Assembly: GCA_027295435.1 (NCBI GenBank)
Contig: JAPUKX010000048.1
Coordinates: 1-8,912 of the forward strand
Origin: Planctomycetota bacterium
Lineage (GTDB): Bacteria > Planctomycetota > Phycisphaerae > Phycisphaerales > SM1A02
Length of the DNA stretch: 8,912 nt
Reading direction: 5' to 3'
Position numbers and translations under genes: made by a program. How positions within the stretch are numbered: position 1 is the first letter of the stretch; each line of letters starts with the position of its first letter. Below, in pieces: positions 1 to 5,622 of the stretch. The notes below the pieces were generated by a model that was not told the DNA's origin, did no database searches, and was given only the letters and a program-made list of their open reading frames with translations.

Positions 1-801
1 TCCGTGACCAACGTCATCTCGCGCAAGGTTACCGCGGCCGACCTCAACGATGACGGGCGCGTTGATGTCTTCGTGATGAAGGAAGCCGGATCGAACAGTC
101 GGCCGAGCATCCTTCGCAATACATCCGTCAGCGGCCAAATCTCGTTCGTCGATTGGACGCCCGCGCCCGCATTTCCCCAGGGCTCCATGCACCTGGGCTG
201 GCATGCGGCGGTCTTCGACACCAATGGCGACGGCGACTTGGATATCTTCCTCGGCGGCTGGACCAACGATCACCTGTTCGAGAACGTCCCGGCCGTCGAG
301 TTGCACGAGGACGATCTGCGTGACGGCCGACTGCCCGACCTGTTCGACCTCGATCCGGTCGCGGTCGTCGGCACTGCCTCGAAAGGTGATCCCGATGTGT
401 ACACGATTGGCGACATCGTTGCCGACGGGTTCATTGCCGTTGTCCTCAATGGCCCCGATGACTACCTGCTGGAGGTTCTCGACGGCGACGACAACCTCCT
501 GGCCGATTCGGACCGTGGCGGGCCCGGCGTCGAAGAAGCGTTGCAGGTGCCCGTCGGCCCCGGCACGTACCGGGTTCGCGTAACGGTGCTTGATTGTGCC
601 GCTTCGGTGTACGACCTCGATGGCAACTGCGGCGTGGGCGTGCTCGACCTGCTTGCACTACTGGCCGCGTGGGGCCCGAACCCGGATCATCCAGCTGATT
701 TCAATGGCGACGGGGTGGTCAACATTCTGGATCTTCTCAGACTGCTTGTGAACTGGGGTCCGGTGGTCAACGAGTACCTCCTCGAGGCGCTGGCCCGCTG
801 A
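1..801 (+). CDS. Secreted FG-GAP/PPC-like/dockerin-repeat protein, 5'-truncated
   Basis: The reading frame is open to the first base of the window, so the gene starts upstream and only about 266 C-terminal codons are seen. Residues are numbered from the GTG at base 4. Two FG-GAP/VCBS-type calcium loops are visible: DLNDDGRVDVF (13-23) and DTNGDGDLDIFLG (72-84). Residues about 128-195 (DVYTIG, ADGFIAVVLNG, GPGTYRVRV) look like a PPC-type beta-sandwich. Residues 204-252 hold two dockerin/EF-hand repeats, DLDGNCGVGVLD and DFNGDGVVNILD, each followed by a Leu-rich helix ending in WG. Cys198 and Cys209 could form a disulphide. The expected product is extracellular or surface-bound and calcium-binding; the N-terminal signal peptide and any catalytic domain lie outside the window. 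No membrane anchor or PEP-CTERM-type sorting tail is seen after the second repeat. The substrate or partner is unknown. The domain class is well supported; the function is not. Confidence 0.85.
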   Translation, partial: SVTNVISRKVTAADLNDDGRVDVFVMKEAGSNSRPSILRNTSVSGQISFVDWTPAPAFPQGSMHLGWHAAVFDTNGDGDLDIFLGGWTNDHLFENVPAVELHEDDLRDGRLPDLFDLDPVAVVGTASKGDPDVYTIGDIVADGFIAVVLNGPDDYLLEVLDGDDNLLADSDRGGPGVEEALQVPVGPGTYRVRVTVLDCAASVYDLDGNCGVGVLDLLALLAAWGPNPDHPADFNGDGVVNILDLLRLLVNWGPVVNEYLLEALAR

Positions 802-1040
802 CGCTTGGCGACGCCATCGATCCAGCCCCGGCGTTGGACCGTTGGTCCAAAGGCGGATCCGAAGCGGTTCAGCGCCGGGGGCGAGGCCGGTGGGACTCCC
901 CGGCACGCCTGCTGCTTGCCCTGGAATGGCCCAATTGCCCGAGGTACTCTCAATCGGCCAGAACAAAATGCTCCCGGCACTTGCCCTGCGACGGTTCATT
1001 GTCCACCATTAGAGACCCTGGACCTCTGGGAGGAACGTCA
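802..1040. other. Intergenic region with potential RNA structure
   Basis: These 239 bases separate the dockerin protein from the nuclease-family gene. A perfect 7-bp hairpin (TTGGACC 834-840, loop GTT, GGTCCAA 844-850) is flanked directly by arms CCCCGGCG (826-833) and CGCCGGGG (873-880) that could close an outer stem around it. There is no T-run after any hairpin, so a classical intrinsic terminator is not shown. The motif CTTGCCCTG occurs at 915-923 and 980-988. An open frame in phase with the downstream gene runs back to 834, but nothing in it resembles a protein domain and it lies upstream of a strong ribosome binding site. I could not pick out a convincing promoter. Confidence 0.4.
1028..1035 (+). 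promoter_or_regulatory. Ribosome binding site of the DUF151 gene
   Basis: The run GGGAGGAA lies 7 bases (from the end of GGAGG) before the ATG at 1041. It fixes that ATG as the start instead of the longer in-frame option at 834, and the resulting protein begins exactly where the family's conserved region begins. Confidence 0.8.
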
Positions 1041-1487
1041 ATGGCTGTCCGTATGGAGCTGTCAAGGATCTTCATCCGCGAGATGATGGACATGCAGATC
1101 ATCGAGCTCAGCGAGGTCGATGGCGATCGGACGTTTCCGATCGTGATCGGGCTGCCTGAAGCGTTCGCCATCGAGCGCCGGCTCAAGGGCATCGAGATTC
1201 CCCGGCCACAGACCCATGATCTGCTGGCGTCGGTGATTGGCCACCTTGGCGGCCGGCTCAAGGAAATTGTCATCAGCGATCTGTTGGACGGGACGTTCTA
1301 CGCGAAGCTCATCATCGAGCAGGACGGTCAGGAAATCGAAGTTGACTCGCGTCCATCCGACGCGATCGCGCTGGGCGTTGCGGAGGACGTGCCCATCTAT
1401 GTTGCCGAGGATGTGTTGGCCCAGACCGAAGCCGACTCATCGTCGTCCTTCGATCCCGAGTCCGAGGACGAGCCCGACTTCGAGTAA
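1041..1487 (+). CDS. Bifunctional nuclease family (DUF151/BFN) protein
   Basis: The 148-residue product is almost all one DUF151 (bifunctional nuclease, BFN) domain. Family motifs are clear: FPIVIGLPEAFAIERRL (32-48), RPQTHDLLASVI (55-66) and VDSRPSDAIALGV (101-113), followed by the DVPIYVAEDVL strand. The C-terminus (132-148) is a short acidic, Ser-rich tail and is probably disordered. Proteins of this family have been reported to have RNase and DNase activity in plants, but the bacterial role is poorly defined, so a cytoplasmic nuclease is a family-based guess. No UVR domain, which some members carry, follows the core. Only 26 bases separate it from truD, so the two are probably co-transcribed. 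The start is set by a good ribosome binding site. Confidence 0.92.
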   Translation: MAVRMELSRIFIREMMDMQIIELSEVDGDRTFPIVIGLPEAFAIERRLKGIEIPRPQTHDLLASVIGHLGGRLKEIVISDLLDGTFYAKLIIEQDGQEIEVDSRPSDAIALGVAEDVPIYVAEDVLAQTEADSSSSFDPESEDEPDFE

Positions 1488-1499
1488 TCCGTCTCTTGC

Positions 1500-1508
1500 A
1501 GGAGAAAG
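1500..1508 (+). promoter_or_regulatory. Ribosome binding site of truD
   Basis: AGGAGAAAG precedes the GTG at 1514, with 9 bases between GGAG and the start codon. It argues against the upstream in-frame TTG at 1496, which would begin before this site. Confidence 0.65.
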
Positions 1509-1513
1509 ATCTC

Positions 1514-2800
1514 GTGTCAGTGGAGATGATGCGGATCGTCAACCCGTTGCCTCAGCGGTACCTCACAGAGGAAGCGGGCATCGGCGGAGTGATCAAAGCC
1601 GCCCCCGAGGATTTCCTGGTCGAAGAGTTGCCTCGTTACGAGCCCTGCGGCCAGGGTGAGCATCTGTACCTGCGGATCGAAAAGTGCGGCGTTTCGCACG
1701 CCGAACTCCTCGGCTGCCTGCGGCGGCATTTCAACGTCCCGGAGAGAGCCATCGGCTTTGCGGGTATGAAGGACAAGATCGCCGTGACCCGTCAGACGGT
1801 CTCGATCCACCTGCCACAAGATCCTCGGGATGTCGATCTGGACCACGACCGGATTCAGGTGCTCTGGGCGAGCCGGCACCGCAACAAGATTCGCCGGGGG
1901 CATCTGGTTGGCAACCGCTTCTCGATCCGCATTCGAGAGGTGGATCCCACCAAGGTCACGGTGGTCAAGCGGCAGTTGGAGCGGCTTGAGCGCAGCGGCG
2001 TGCCCAACTACTTTGGCTTCCAGCGGTTCGGGTATCGTTGCAACAACCATTTGCTCGGGGCGGCCCTGCTCACCGACGACTGGCCGGGGATGTTGTCGGA
2101 GCTGCTTGGGACTGGCGGTTCGCCGTTCCCTGGGTATCAACGCTCCCGCCGTGAGCTGTTTGATCAGGGGCGTTTTAGCGATGCCGCGGTGCTATGGACG
2201 CCCGCGGATCGCAATGAGCTCGTTGCCGTCAAGGCGCTGCGCGACGGCAAGAGCGAGCGCAATGCCTGCCGCTCGGTTGGCAAGAACACCCTTGCGTTCT
2301 TTGTCAGTGCGTTGCAGTCTGCAGTATTCAACCGTGTGCTCGATCGCCGCATAGAAGACGGGACGCTGACGACGCTGGTCGAGGGGGACCTGGCATGGAA
2401 GCACGACAGCAGAAGCGTTTTCTCGGTGACCGCCGATGAGCTGGCCGGCGGCGAGCTTTCCGGCCGCGTCGAGTCGCTTGAGCTTTCTCCATCCGGGCCG
2501 CTATGGGGGCCGGGGATGACTCGGCCGGGCGCGGCGGTGGCCGAGGCTGAGCTCGAAGCGCTTGATGCGGCGGAAGTGCCCCTGGATGCTTTGGGCCGCG
2601 CTGATCTGGGACGGCGGCACGCCGCACGCCGGCCTTTGCGCGTGCCGCTGCCCAATCTCCAGACCGACGCCGGCGTTGACGAGCATGGCAGCTACATACG
2701 TGTCGCGTTCGATCTGTCGCGCGGCGCGTATGCCACCGTCGTGCTGCGCGAGCTCATGAAGACGCCGGCGGATCAGACGCACGCCTTCTCAGACGGCTGA
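1514..2800 (+). CDS. truD: tRNA pseudouridine(13) synthase TruD
   Basis: TruD isomerises uridine 13 in the D-arm of some tRNAs to pseudouridine in the cytoplasm. Numbered from the GTG at 1514 (428 residues), the protein shows PEDFLVEE (31-38), the catalytic motif GFAGMKDKIAVTRQ (81-94) with the nucleophilic Asp at 87 (equivalent to Asp80 of E. coli TruD), NYFGFQRFG (165-173), ALQSAVFNRVL (267-277) and the conserved end FDLSRGAYATVVLRELMK (399-416). These cover the core and the inserted TRUD domain, so the enzyme looks intact; it is somewhat longer than the E. coli protein (about 350 residues). GTG is preferred because of its ribosome binding site; ATG codons at 1526 and 1529 are alternatives. 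It sits 26 bases after the DUF151 gene and probably shares its transcript. Its last 12 bases overlap the end of the convergent HAD gene. Confidence 0.95.
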   Translation: MSVEMMRIVNPLPQRYLTEEAGIGGVIKAAPEDFLVEELPRYEPCGQGEHLYLRIEKCGVSHAELLGCLRRHFNVPERAIGFAGMKDKIAVTRQTVSIHLPQDPRDVDLDHDRIQVLWASRHRNKIRRGHLVGNRFSIRIREVDPTKVTVVKRQLERLERSGVPNYFGFQRFGYRCNNHLLGAALLTDDWPGMLSELLGTGGSPFPGYQRSRRELFDQGRFSDAAVLWTPADRNELVAVKALRDGKSERNACRSVGKNTLAFFVSALQSAVFNRVLDRRIEDGTLTTLVEGDLAWKHDSRSVFSVTADELAGGELSGRVESLELSPSGPLWGPGMTRPGAAVAEAELEALDAAEVPLDALGRADLGRRHAARRPLRVPLPNLQTDAGVDEHGSYIRVAFDLSRGAYATVVLRELMKTPADQTHAFSDG

Positions 2801-3436
2801 CCACCCGCCAACACCATGTGACCGAAGCACTGATATGATCTGCGCCGCGGTCGGGGCGGCGGGATCAATCAGCTGGGCGTTCCATCCCACTTGTTGGGCT
2901 GCGGCAACATTCTCTTGTGTGTCGTCAAGAAAGAGGATCTCCGCACCGGCGTATCCCAACTGCCGCTCGACGAGTCGGTAGATCGACGGGTCGGGCTTGT
3001 GCAGGCCGATGCGGTGCGAGGGCAGGTGATGACGGATTCGCATCACCGCTGGGAACTCGCCCATCCGAGCCCAATGCTCGTGATTGGTGTTGGAAAGGGT
3101 CGCGGTGTCCAGGCCCCCCTGGTGCAGGCGGTGAACCAGCTCGTTGATCCCGTCGTATTCGGTCAGCAACCATGCGCGGTGGATGCCGAGAATCTCCGCC
3201 GGGCTGTACAGCCCGCCGACCAGAGTGCTGGCCTGCTGAGCGAACGTTTGGCCGTCGATGCGGCCGGTTTGATATTGCACGATCAGAGCTGCCCGGGCGG
3301 GCTTGGTCTGTTGCCACCGCGACGGGTCGCGCACATCAAGCCCGGCTGCGGCGCAGCCTTCGGCCCATGTCCGACAAATGCGCAGCACCACCCCGCCCAG
3401 ATCGAAACAGACCAGTCGAATCCGAGTCTCGTTCAT
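2789..3436 (-). CDS. HAD superfamily hydrolase (subfamily IA, variant 3-like)
   Basis: The 215-residue product has all four HAD motifs: FDLGGVV (11-17) with nucleophile Asp12, TLSN with Ser115, HKPDPSIY with Lys147, and FLDDTQENV with Asp171/Asp172. A helical cap lies at about 20-100. Gly14 occupies the position that is Asp in the classical DxD motif. The same DLG form occurs in the YihX-like sugar-phosphate phosphatase group, so phosphatase activity on a small phosphorylated metabolite is the likeliest role, but the substrate cannot be read from the sequence. The ATG at 3436 begins just before the first beta strand; the longer in-frame GTG at 3487 adds residues without family resemblance. 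No clear Shine-Dalgarno is seen. It is the last gene of the leftward tatC-tadA run, 239 bases after tadA, so it may be co-transcribed or have its own promoter. Confidence 0.88.
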   Translation of the reverse strand: MNETRIRLVCFDLGGVVLRICRTWAEGCAAAGLDVRDPSRWQQTKPARAALIVQYQTGRIDGQTFAQQASTLVGGLYSPAEILGIHRAWLLTEYDGINELVHRLHQGGLDTATLSNTNHEHWARMGEFPAVMRIRHHLPSHRIGLHKPDPSIYRLVERQLGYAGAEILFLDDTQENVAAAQQVGWNAQLIDPAAPTAAQIISVLRSHGVGGWSAV

Positions 3437-3675
3437 CTGCGCTGAAATCGTAGTCCCGGTCCAGACGCTGATCGCGTGTCTTGGCACCGATCATCTTGTT
3501 TGGGAGCACGATATCCCGTATCCCCCGGATTTTCCGGGGGATCATGCGCCAGCATTGCGGGATTCAACCGTCCGGCGAAGCGCGGCCGTCTCGTTGTAAG
3601 GCCGCAACCGGTGGTCGCGGTCTTCTCTACCGCGATTGCTCCGAATTGGTCCGCATGGCTTTGCCACAACCGGCG
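3437..3675. other. Intergenic region between HAD gene and tadA
   Basis: No gene, tRNA or protein-like frame could be supported in these 239 bases. They contain one strong hairpin (3520-3542), listed separately. On the minus strand TACGAT (3449-3454) is a weak -10 match before the HAD gene, without a recognisable -35. Confidence 0.4.
3520..3542. terminator. GC-rich perfect hairpin, possible terminator or attenuator
   Basis: ATCCCCCGGA (3520-3529) and TCCGGGGGAT (3533-3542) form a perfect 10-bp stem around a TTT loop. It lies after tadA and before the HAD gene on the minus strand, where a terminator or attenuator of the tadA transcript would be expected. Neither side has a T-run, so Rho-independent termination is uncertain. 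It could also be a dispersed palindromic repeat; its core recurs at 8189-8206. Confidence 0.5.
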
Positions 3676-4203
3676 TCAAGCGGTCCTGGATTTCTGCGAC
3701 TGCTTGTTCTGGCGGCGGCGCTGCTGGAAGAACTCACGAAGCTGCTGCCGGCATCGATCGGCCAGCACGCCTTGGATGATCGTCACCCGGTGGTTGAGTC
3801 GCTCATCGGTGGGGATATGAAACAGCGTCTTGCACGCCCCAGCCTTGGGATCGTCGGTCCCGTAGATGAGCCGACCGAGCCGGGCGTTGACCATCGCCCC
3901 TGCACACATCGGACACGGCTCCAGGGTCACAGCCAGCGAGCAGTCGATCAGACGCCAATCGCCCAGCACTTTCCCGGCCGCGCTCATGGCTAGTAGTTCG
4001 GCATGTCCGACGGGATCACGGGTGGCCTCTCGGTTATTGGATGCTTCGGCGACGATTCGGTCACCTTTGTAGACGACGGCCCCGACGGGCACCTCGCCAA
4101 TCGCCGCCGCTTTGGAGGCCAAGGCGATGGCGCGCTCCATCATGGCCAAGTCGGTCGCGGTGACGTTGGGGTCATTCTCTCTCGCTAATCGCAGCCCCGC
4201 CAT
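3676..4203 (-). CDS. tadA: tRNA adenosine(34) deaminase TadA
   Basis: TadA deaminates adenosine 34 to inosine at the wobble position of tRNA-Arg(ACG). The 175-residue protein carries the cytidine/deoxycytidylate deaminase zinc site: GHAEL (66-70) with ligand His67 and proton-shuttling Glu69, and EPCPMC (95-100) with ligands Cys97 and Cys100. EVPVGAVV (37-44) and the YGTDDPKAGA segment (114-123) are typical of TadA and separate it from free-base deaminases. The tail (160-175) is rich in Gln, Arg and Lys, as often seen where the enzyme grips the tRNA. The ATG at 4203 has a strong ribosome binding site; a longer frame to 4302 would add an Arg-rich stretch unlike the family and would overlap tatC. 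It follows tatC by 95 bases and is probably co-transcribed with it. Confidence 0.95.
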   Translation of the reverse strand: MAGLRLARENDPNVTATDLAMMERAIALASKAAAIGEVPVGAVVYKGDRIVAEASNNREATRDPVGHAELLAMSAAGKVLGDWRLIDCSLAVTLEPCPMCAGAMVNARLGRLIYGTDDPKAGACKTLFHIPTDERLNHRVTIIQGVLADRCRQQLREFFQQRRRQNKQSQKSRTA

Positions 4204-4210
4204 GGATCGC

Positions 4211-4217
4211 CTCCTCC
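4211..4217 (-). promoter_or_regulatory. Ribosome binding site of tadA
   Basis: The minus strand reads GGAGGAG here, 7 bases before the ATG at 4203. It is the strongest Shine-Dalgarno of the leftward genes and fixes the tadA start against the longer frame beginning at 4302. Confidence 0.8.
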
Positions 4218-4298
4218 GTCTCCGACCCGATCTTCTCAGTCTTCTTAAGCTGGCGTGAGCCGGTTCGAGCCTCGCCTGTCGCACGCTGTGCCGGCTGG

Positions 4299-5432
4299 TC
4301 ATTGACCGTCCCCCTCGTCATCGGTCGGCTGCGGCGACGACTGGTCGGCGGCGCGGGTTCTGCGGGCTATGCGTTTAGCCTGCGCGGATTTGTCCGGCTG
4401 GCTGGCGTGTGACGCCGCCTTATCAGACCGCTGTCGGTAGCGCCAGCCGGGCCGTCGAAAGACGGCGCCCTCGGCGACGGCCGAGGCAGGGGCGACAGCC
4501 AGCATCAGAATGCTCAGCTCGAAGAGAGCATATAAGGGAATCAGCATCATGATCATGGACACCGCGTCCTGGGGGGTGATCACCGCGGCAGTCACGCCAC
4601 AGAAAAACAGCGCGTACTTCCGCTTGGCGCGAAGCGCGCTGGTGGTTACTAGACCAAGCCACCCCAGCAGCAGAATCACCAACGGCATTTGAAAGGCGAT
4701 GACGATCCCGAGCATCAGCAGCAGCGTGAAGTTGACCACGAAACTGACGCGGAAAATCTGCTCAATCCCGCCGCTTTGCACGCGGGGCACGAACACCGGC
4801 CCAACGGCGCCGTTGGTATCTGCAACGGCGACATACAGGTGCATCTGCGGCACGAGCAGCCACACCTCGCCGCTTCGGGGCGATGGGGGCTGAATCGTGC
4901 GGATCGCCACGTGGTCGGCCGAGGCGAGAAACTGCTGCACCTGCTCATCGAGCGGCGGCCCGCCCGGATCGATCTCGATGTTCTTGGCGAACATGATCAG
5001 CACGTGGAGCATCAGCGGCAGCATCACGTAATACATCAGCCCAATGCCCGCGGCAGTCAGAATCGCGCTGCCGGGCACAAGGAAGTGCACAAACCGTCGT
5101 TCGTGGCGATACAGCCCCGGCCGGATGAATTCCCATGCCTGCCAGAGAATCCACGGGCCGGAGAGAATCAGCGCCGCGATCACGCTCAGCTTGAACTTGG
5201 TGACGAGGAACTCGGGGGGGCTAAGAACCTGAAGATCGCTTGGCAGGTTGTGCTGCCGAAGCACGGTAAAGACGGGCAACAGCAGCCACTCGATGAGCCA
5301 ATCGCTCACAAAGAATGCGATGATGCACAGTGGAATCGGCACGGCAAGGGCGAGAATGACTCGCCGGCGCAGTTCATTCAGGTGGTCGCCGAAGGTCATC
5401 GTCTGTCGGTCTGGTGGATCGTCTGCTTGCAT
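4299..5432 (-). CDS. tatC: Sec-independent protein translocase TatC, with enlarged periplasmic loop
   Basis: TatC is the membrane receptor of the twin-arginine pathway, binding signal peptides of folded proteins and recruiting TatA/TatB. The 377-residue protein shows the cytoplasmic signature DHLNELRRRV (16-25), first membrane span about 28-48, second about 80-102, FIRPGLYRHERR (102-113), third about 118-148, fourth about 228-252, then closely spaced spans about 271-288 and 293-318. Asp289 in ITPQD matches E. coli Asp211. Gln248 in AFQMP stands where E. coli has Glu170. The loop between the third and fourth spans (about 150-227) is roughly 75 residues, much longer than in E. coli TatC, and the tail (320-377) is a charged, low-complexity cytoplasmic extension. 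The start at 5432 fits the promoter at 5497-5525; the longer frame to 5525 would run through that promoter. The ATG at 5399 is a shorter alternative. No tatA or tatB is in the window. It is the first gene of the tatC-tadA-HAD run. Confidence 0.93.
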   Translation of the reverse strand: MQADDPPDRQTMTFGDHLNELRRRVILALAVPIPLCIIAFFVSDWLIEWLLLPVFTVLRQHNLPSDLQVLSPPEFLVTKFKLSVIAALILSGPWILWQAWEFIRPGLYRHERRFVHFLVPGSAILTAAGIGLMYYVMLPLMLHVLIMFAKNIEIDPGGPPLDEQVQQFLASADHVAIRTIQPPSPRSGEVWLLVPQMHLYVAVADTNGAVGPVFVPRVQSGGIEQIFRVSFVVNFTLLLMLGIVIAFQMPLVILLLGWLGLVTTSALRAKRKYALFFCGVTAAVITPQDAVSMIMMLIPLYALFELSILMLAVAPASAVAEGAVFRRPGWRYRQRSDKAASHASQPDKSAQAKRIARRTRAADQSSPQPTDDEGDGQ

Positions 5433-5496
5433 GGCGTACGTTTGACCTGGCTGGGGTCGCTGGGTCCGGGCCAACCGCCCTTGGCACAACGATTGG

Positions 5497-5525
5497 CTTA
5501 TAGGATCAGTGTAGCCGCAGCTCAA
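5497..5525 (-). promoter_or_regulatory. Sigma70-type promoter for tatC
   Basis: On the minus strand TTGAGC (5525-5520) and TATAAG (5502-5497) are separated by exactly 17 bases. The -35 matches four of six consensus positions and the -10 matches five of six. Transcription would begin near 5490, giving a leader of about 58 bases before the tatC ATG. It probably drives tatC and tadA and perhaps the HAD gene. Confidence 0.6.
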
Positions 5526-5568
5526 AGAGCGGCGCGACGGTCGCTGTGCTCGGCCGCCGGATTGCGGG

Positions 5569-5580
5569 TGGTGCGCACCA
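5569..5580. promoter_or_regulatory. Perfect 12-base palindrome, candidate operator
   Basis: TGGTGCGCACCA is a perfect inverted repeat with no spacer. It ends 6 bases before the extended -10 (TGCTATACT) of the DnaJ-like gene, so it covers the spacer and -35 zone, a usual place for a regulator to bind. It is not the CIRCE heat-shock element. The regulator is unknown, and chance occurrence in GC-rich DNA is possible. Confidence 0.35.
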
Positions 5581-5586
5581 GAGGCG

Positions 5587-5595
5587 TGCTATACT
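5587..5595 (+). promoter_or_regulatory. Extended -10 promoter for the DnaJ-like gene
   Basis: TGCTATACT matches the extended -10 pattern TGnTATAAT with one mismatch in the hexamer. No good -35 lies at 16-18 bases, which is usual for extended -10 promoters. The transcript would start near 5602, leaving a leader of about 20 bases with no Shine-Dalgarno. Confidence 0.5.
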
Positions 5596-5622
5596 GCACC
5601 GTCCTCGACCGCTCGTGCAACG

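Noticed and set aside
834..1040. N-terminal extension of the DUF151 protein from an ATG at 834
   Set aside because: The added 69 residues have no family resemblance, start inside a hairpin, and bypass the strong ribosome binding site at 1028-1035.
1517..2140. Minus-strand open frame (207 codons) opposite truD
   Set aside because: It is fully inside truD with no ribosome binding site or recognisable motif; it is a codon-bias shadow.
2891..3445. Plus-strand open frame (184 codons) opposite the HAD gene
   Set aside because: The minus strand carries all four HAD motifs; the plus-strand product has no recognisable features.
4257..4275. tRNA T-arm-like string GGTTCGAGCC between tatC and tadA
   Set aside because: The flanking bases do not pair as a T-stem and no acceptor, D or anticodon arm could be placed on either strand.
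4204..4302. N-terminal extension of TadA from 4302
   Set aside because: It would add an Arg-rich run unlike the family and overlap tatC, whereas GGAGGAG sits correctly before the ATG at 4203.
5433..5525. N-terminal extension of TatC from 5525
   Set aside because: The stretch contains the best promoter of the window on the same strand, and the extra residues precede the conserved TatC start without similarity to it.
5433..5622. CIRCE heat-shock operator before the DnaJ-like gene
   Set aside because: The TTAGCACTC-N9-GAGTGCTAA pattern is absent; the palindrome at 5569-5580 is unrelated.
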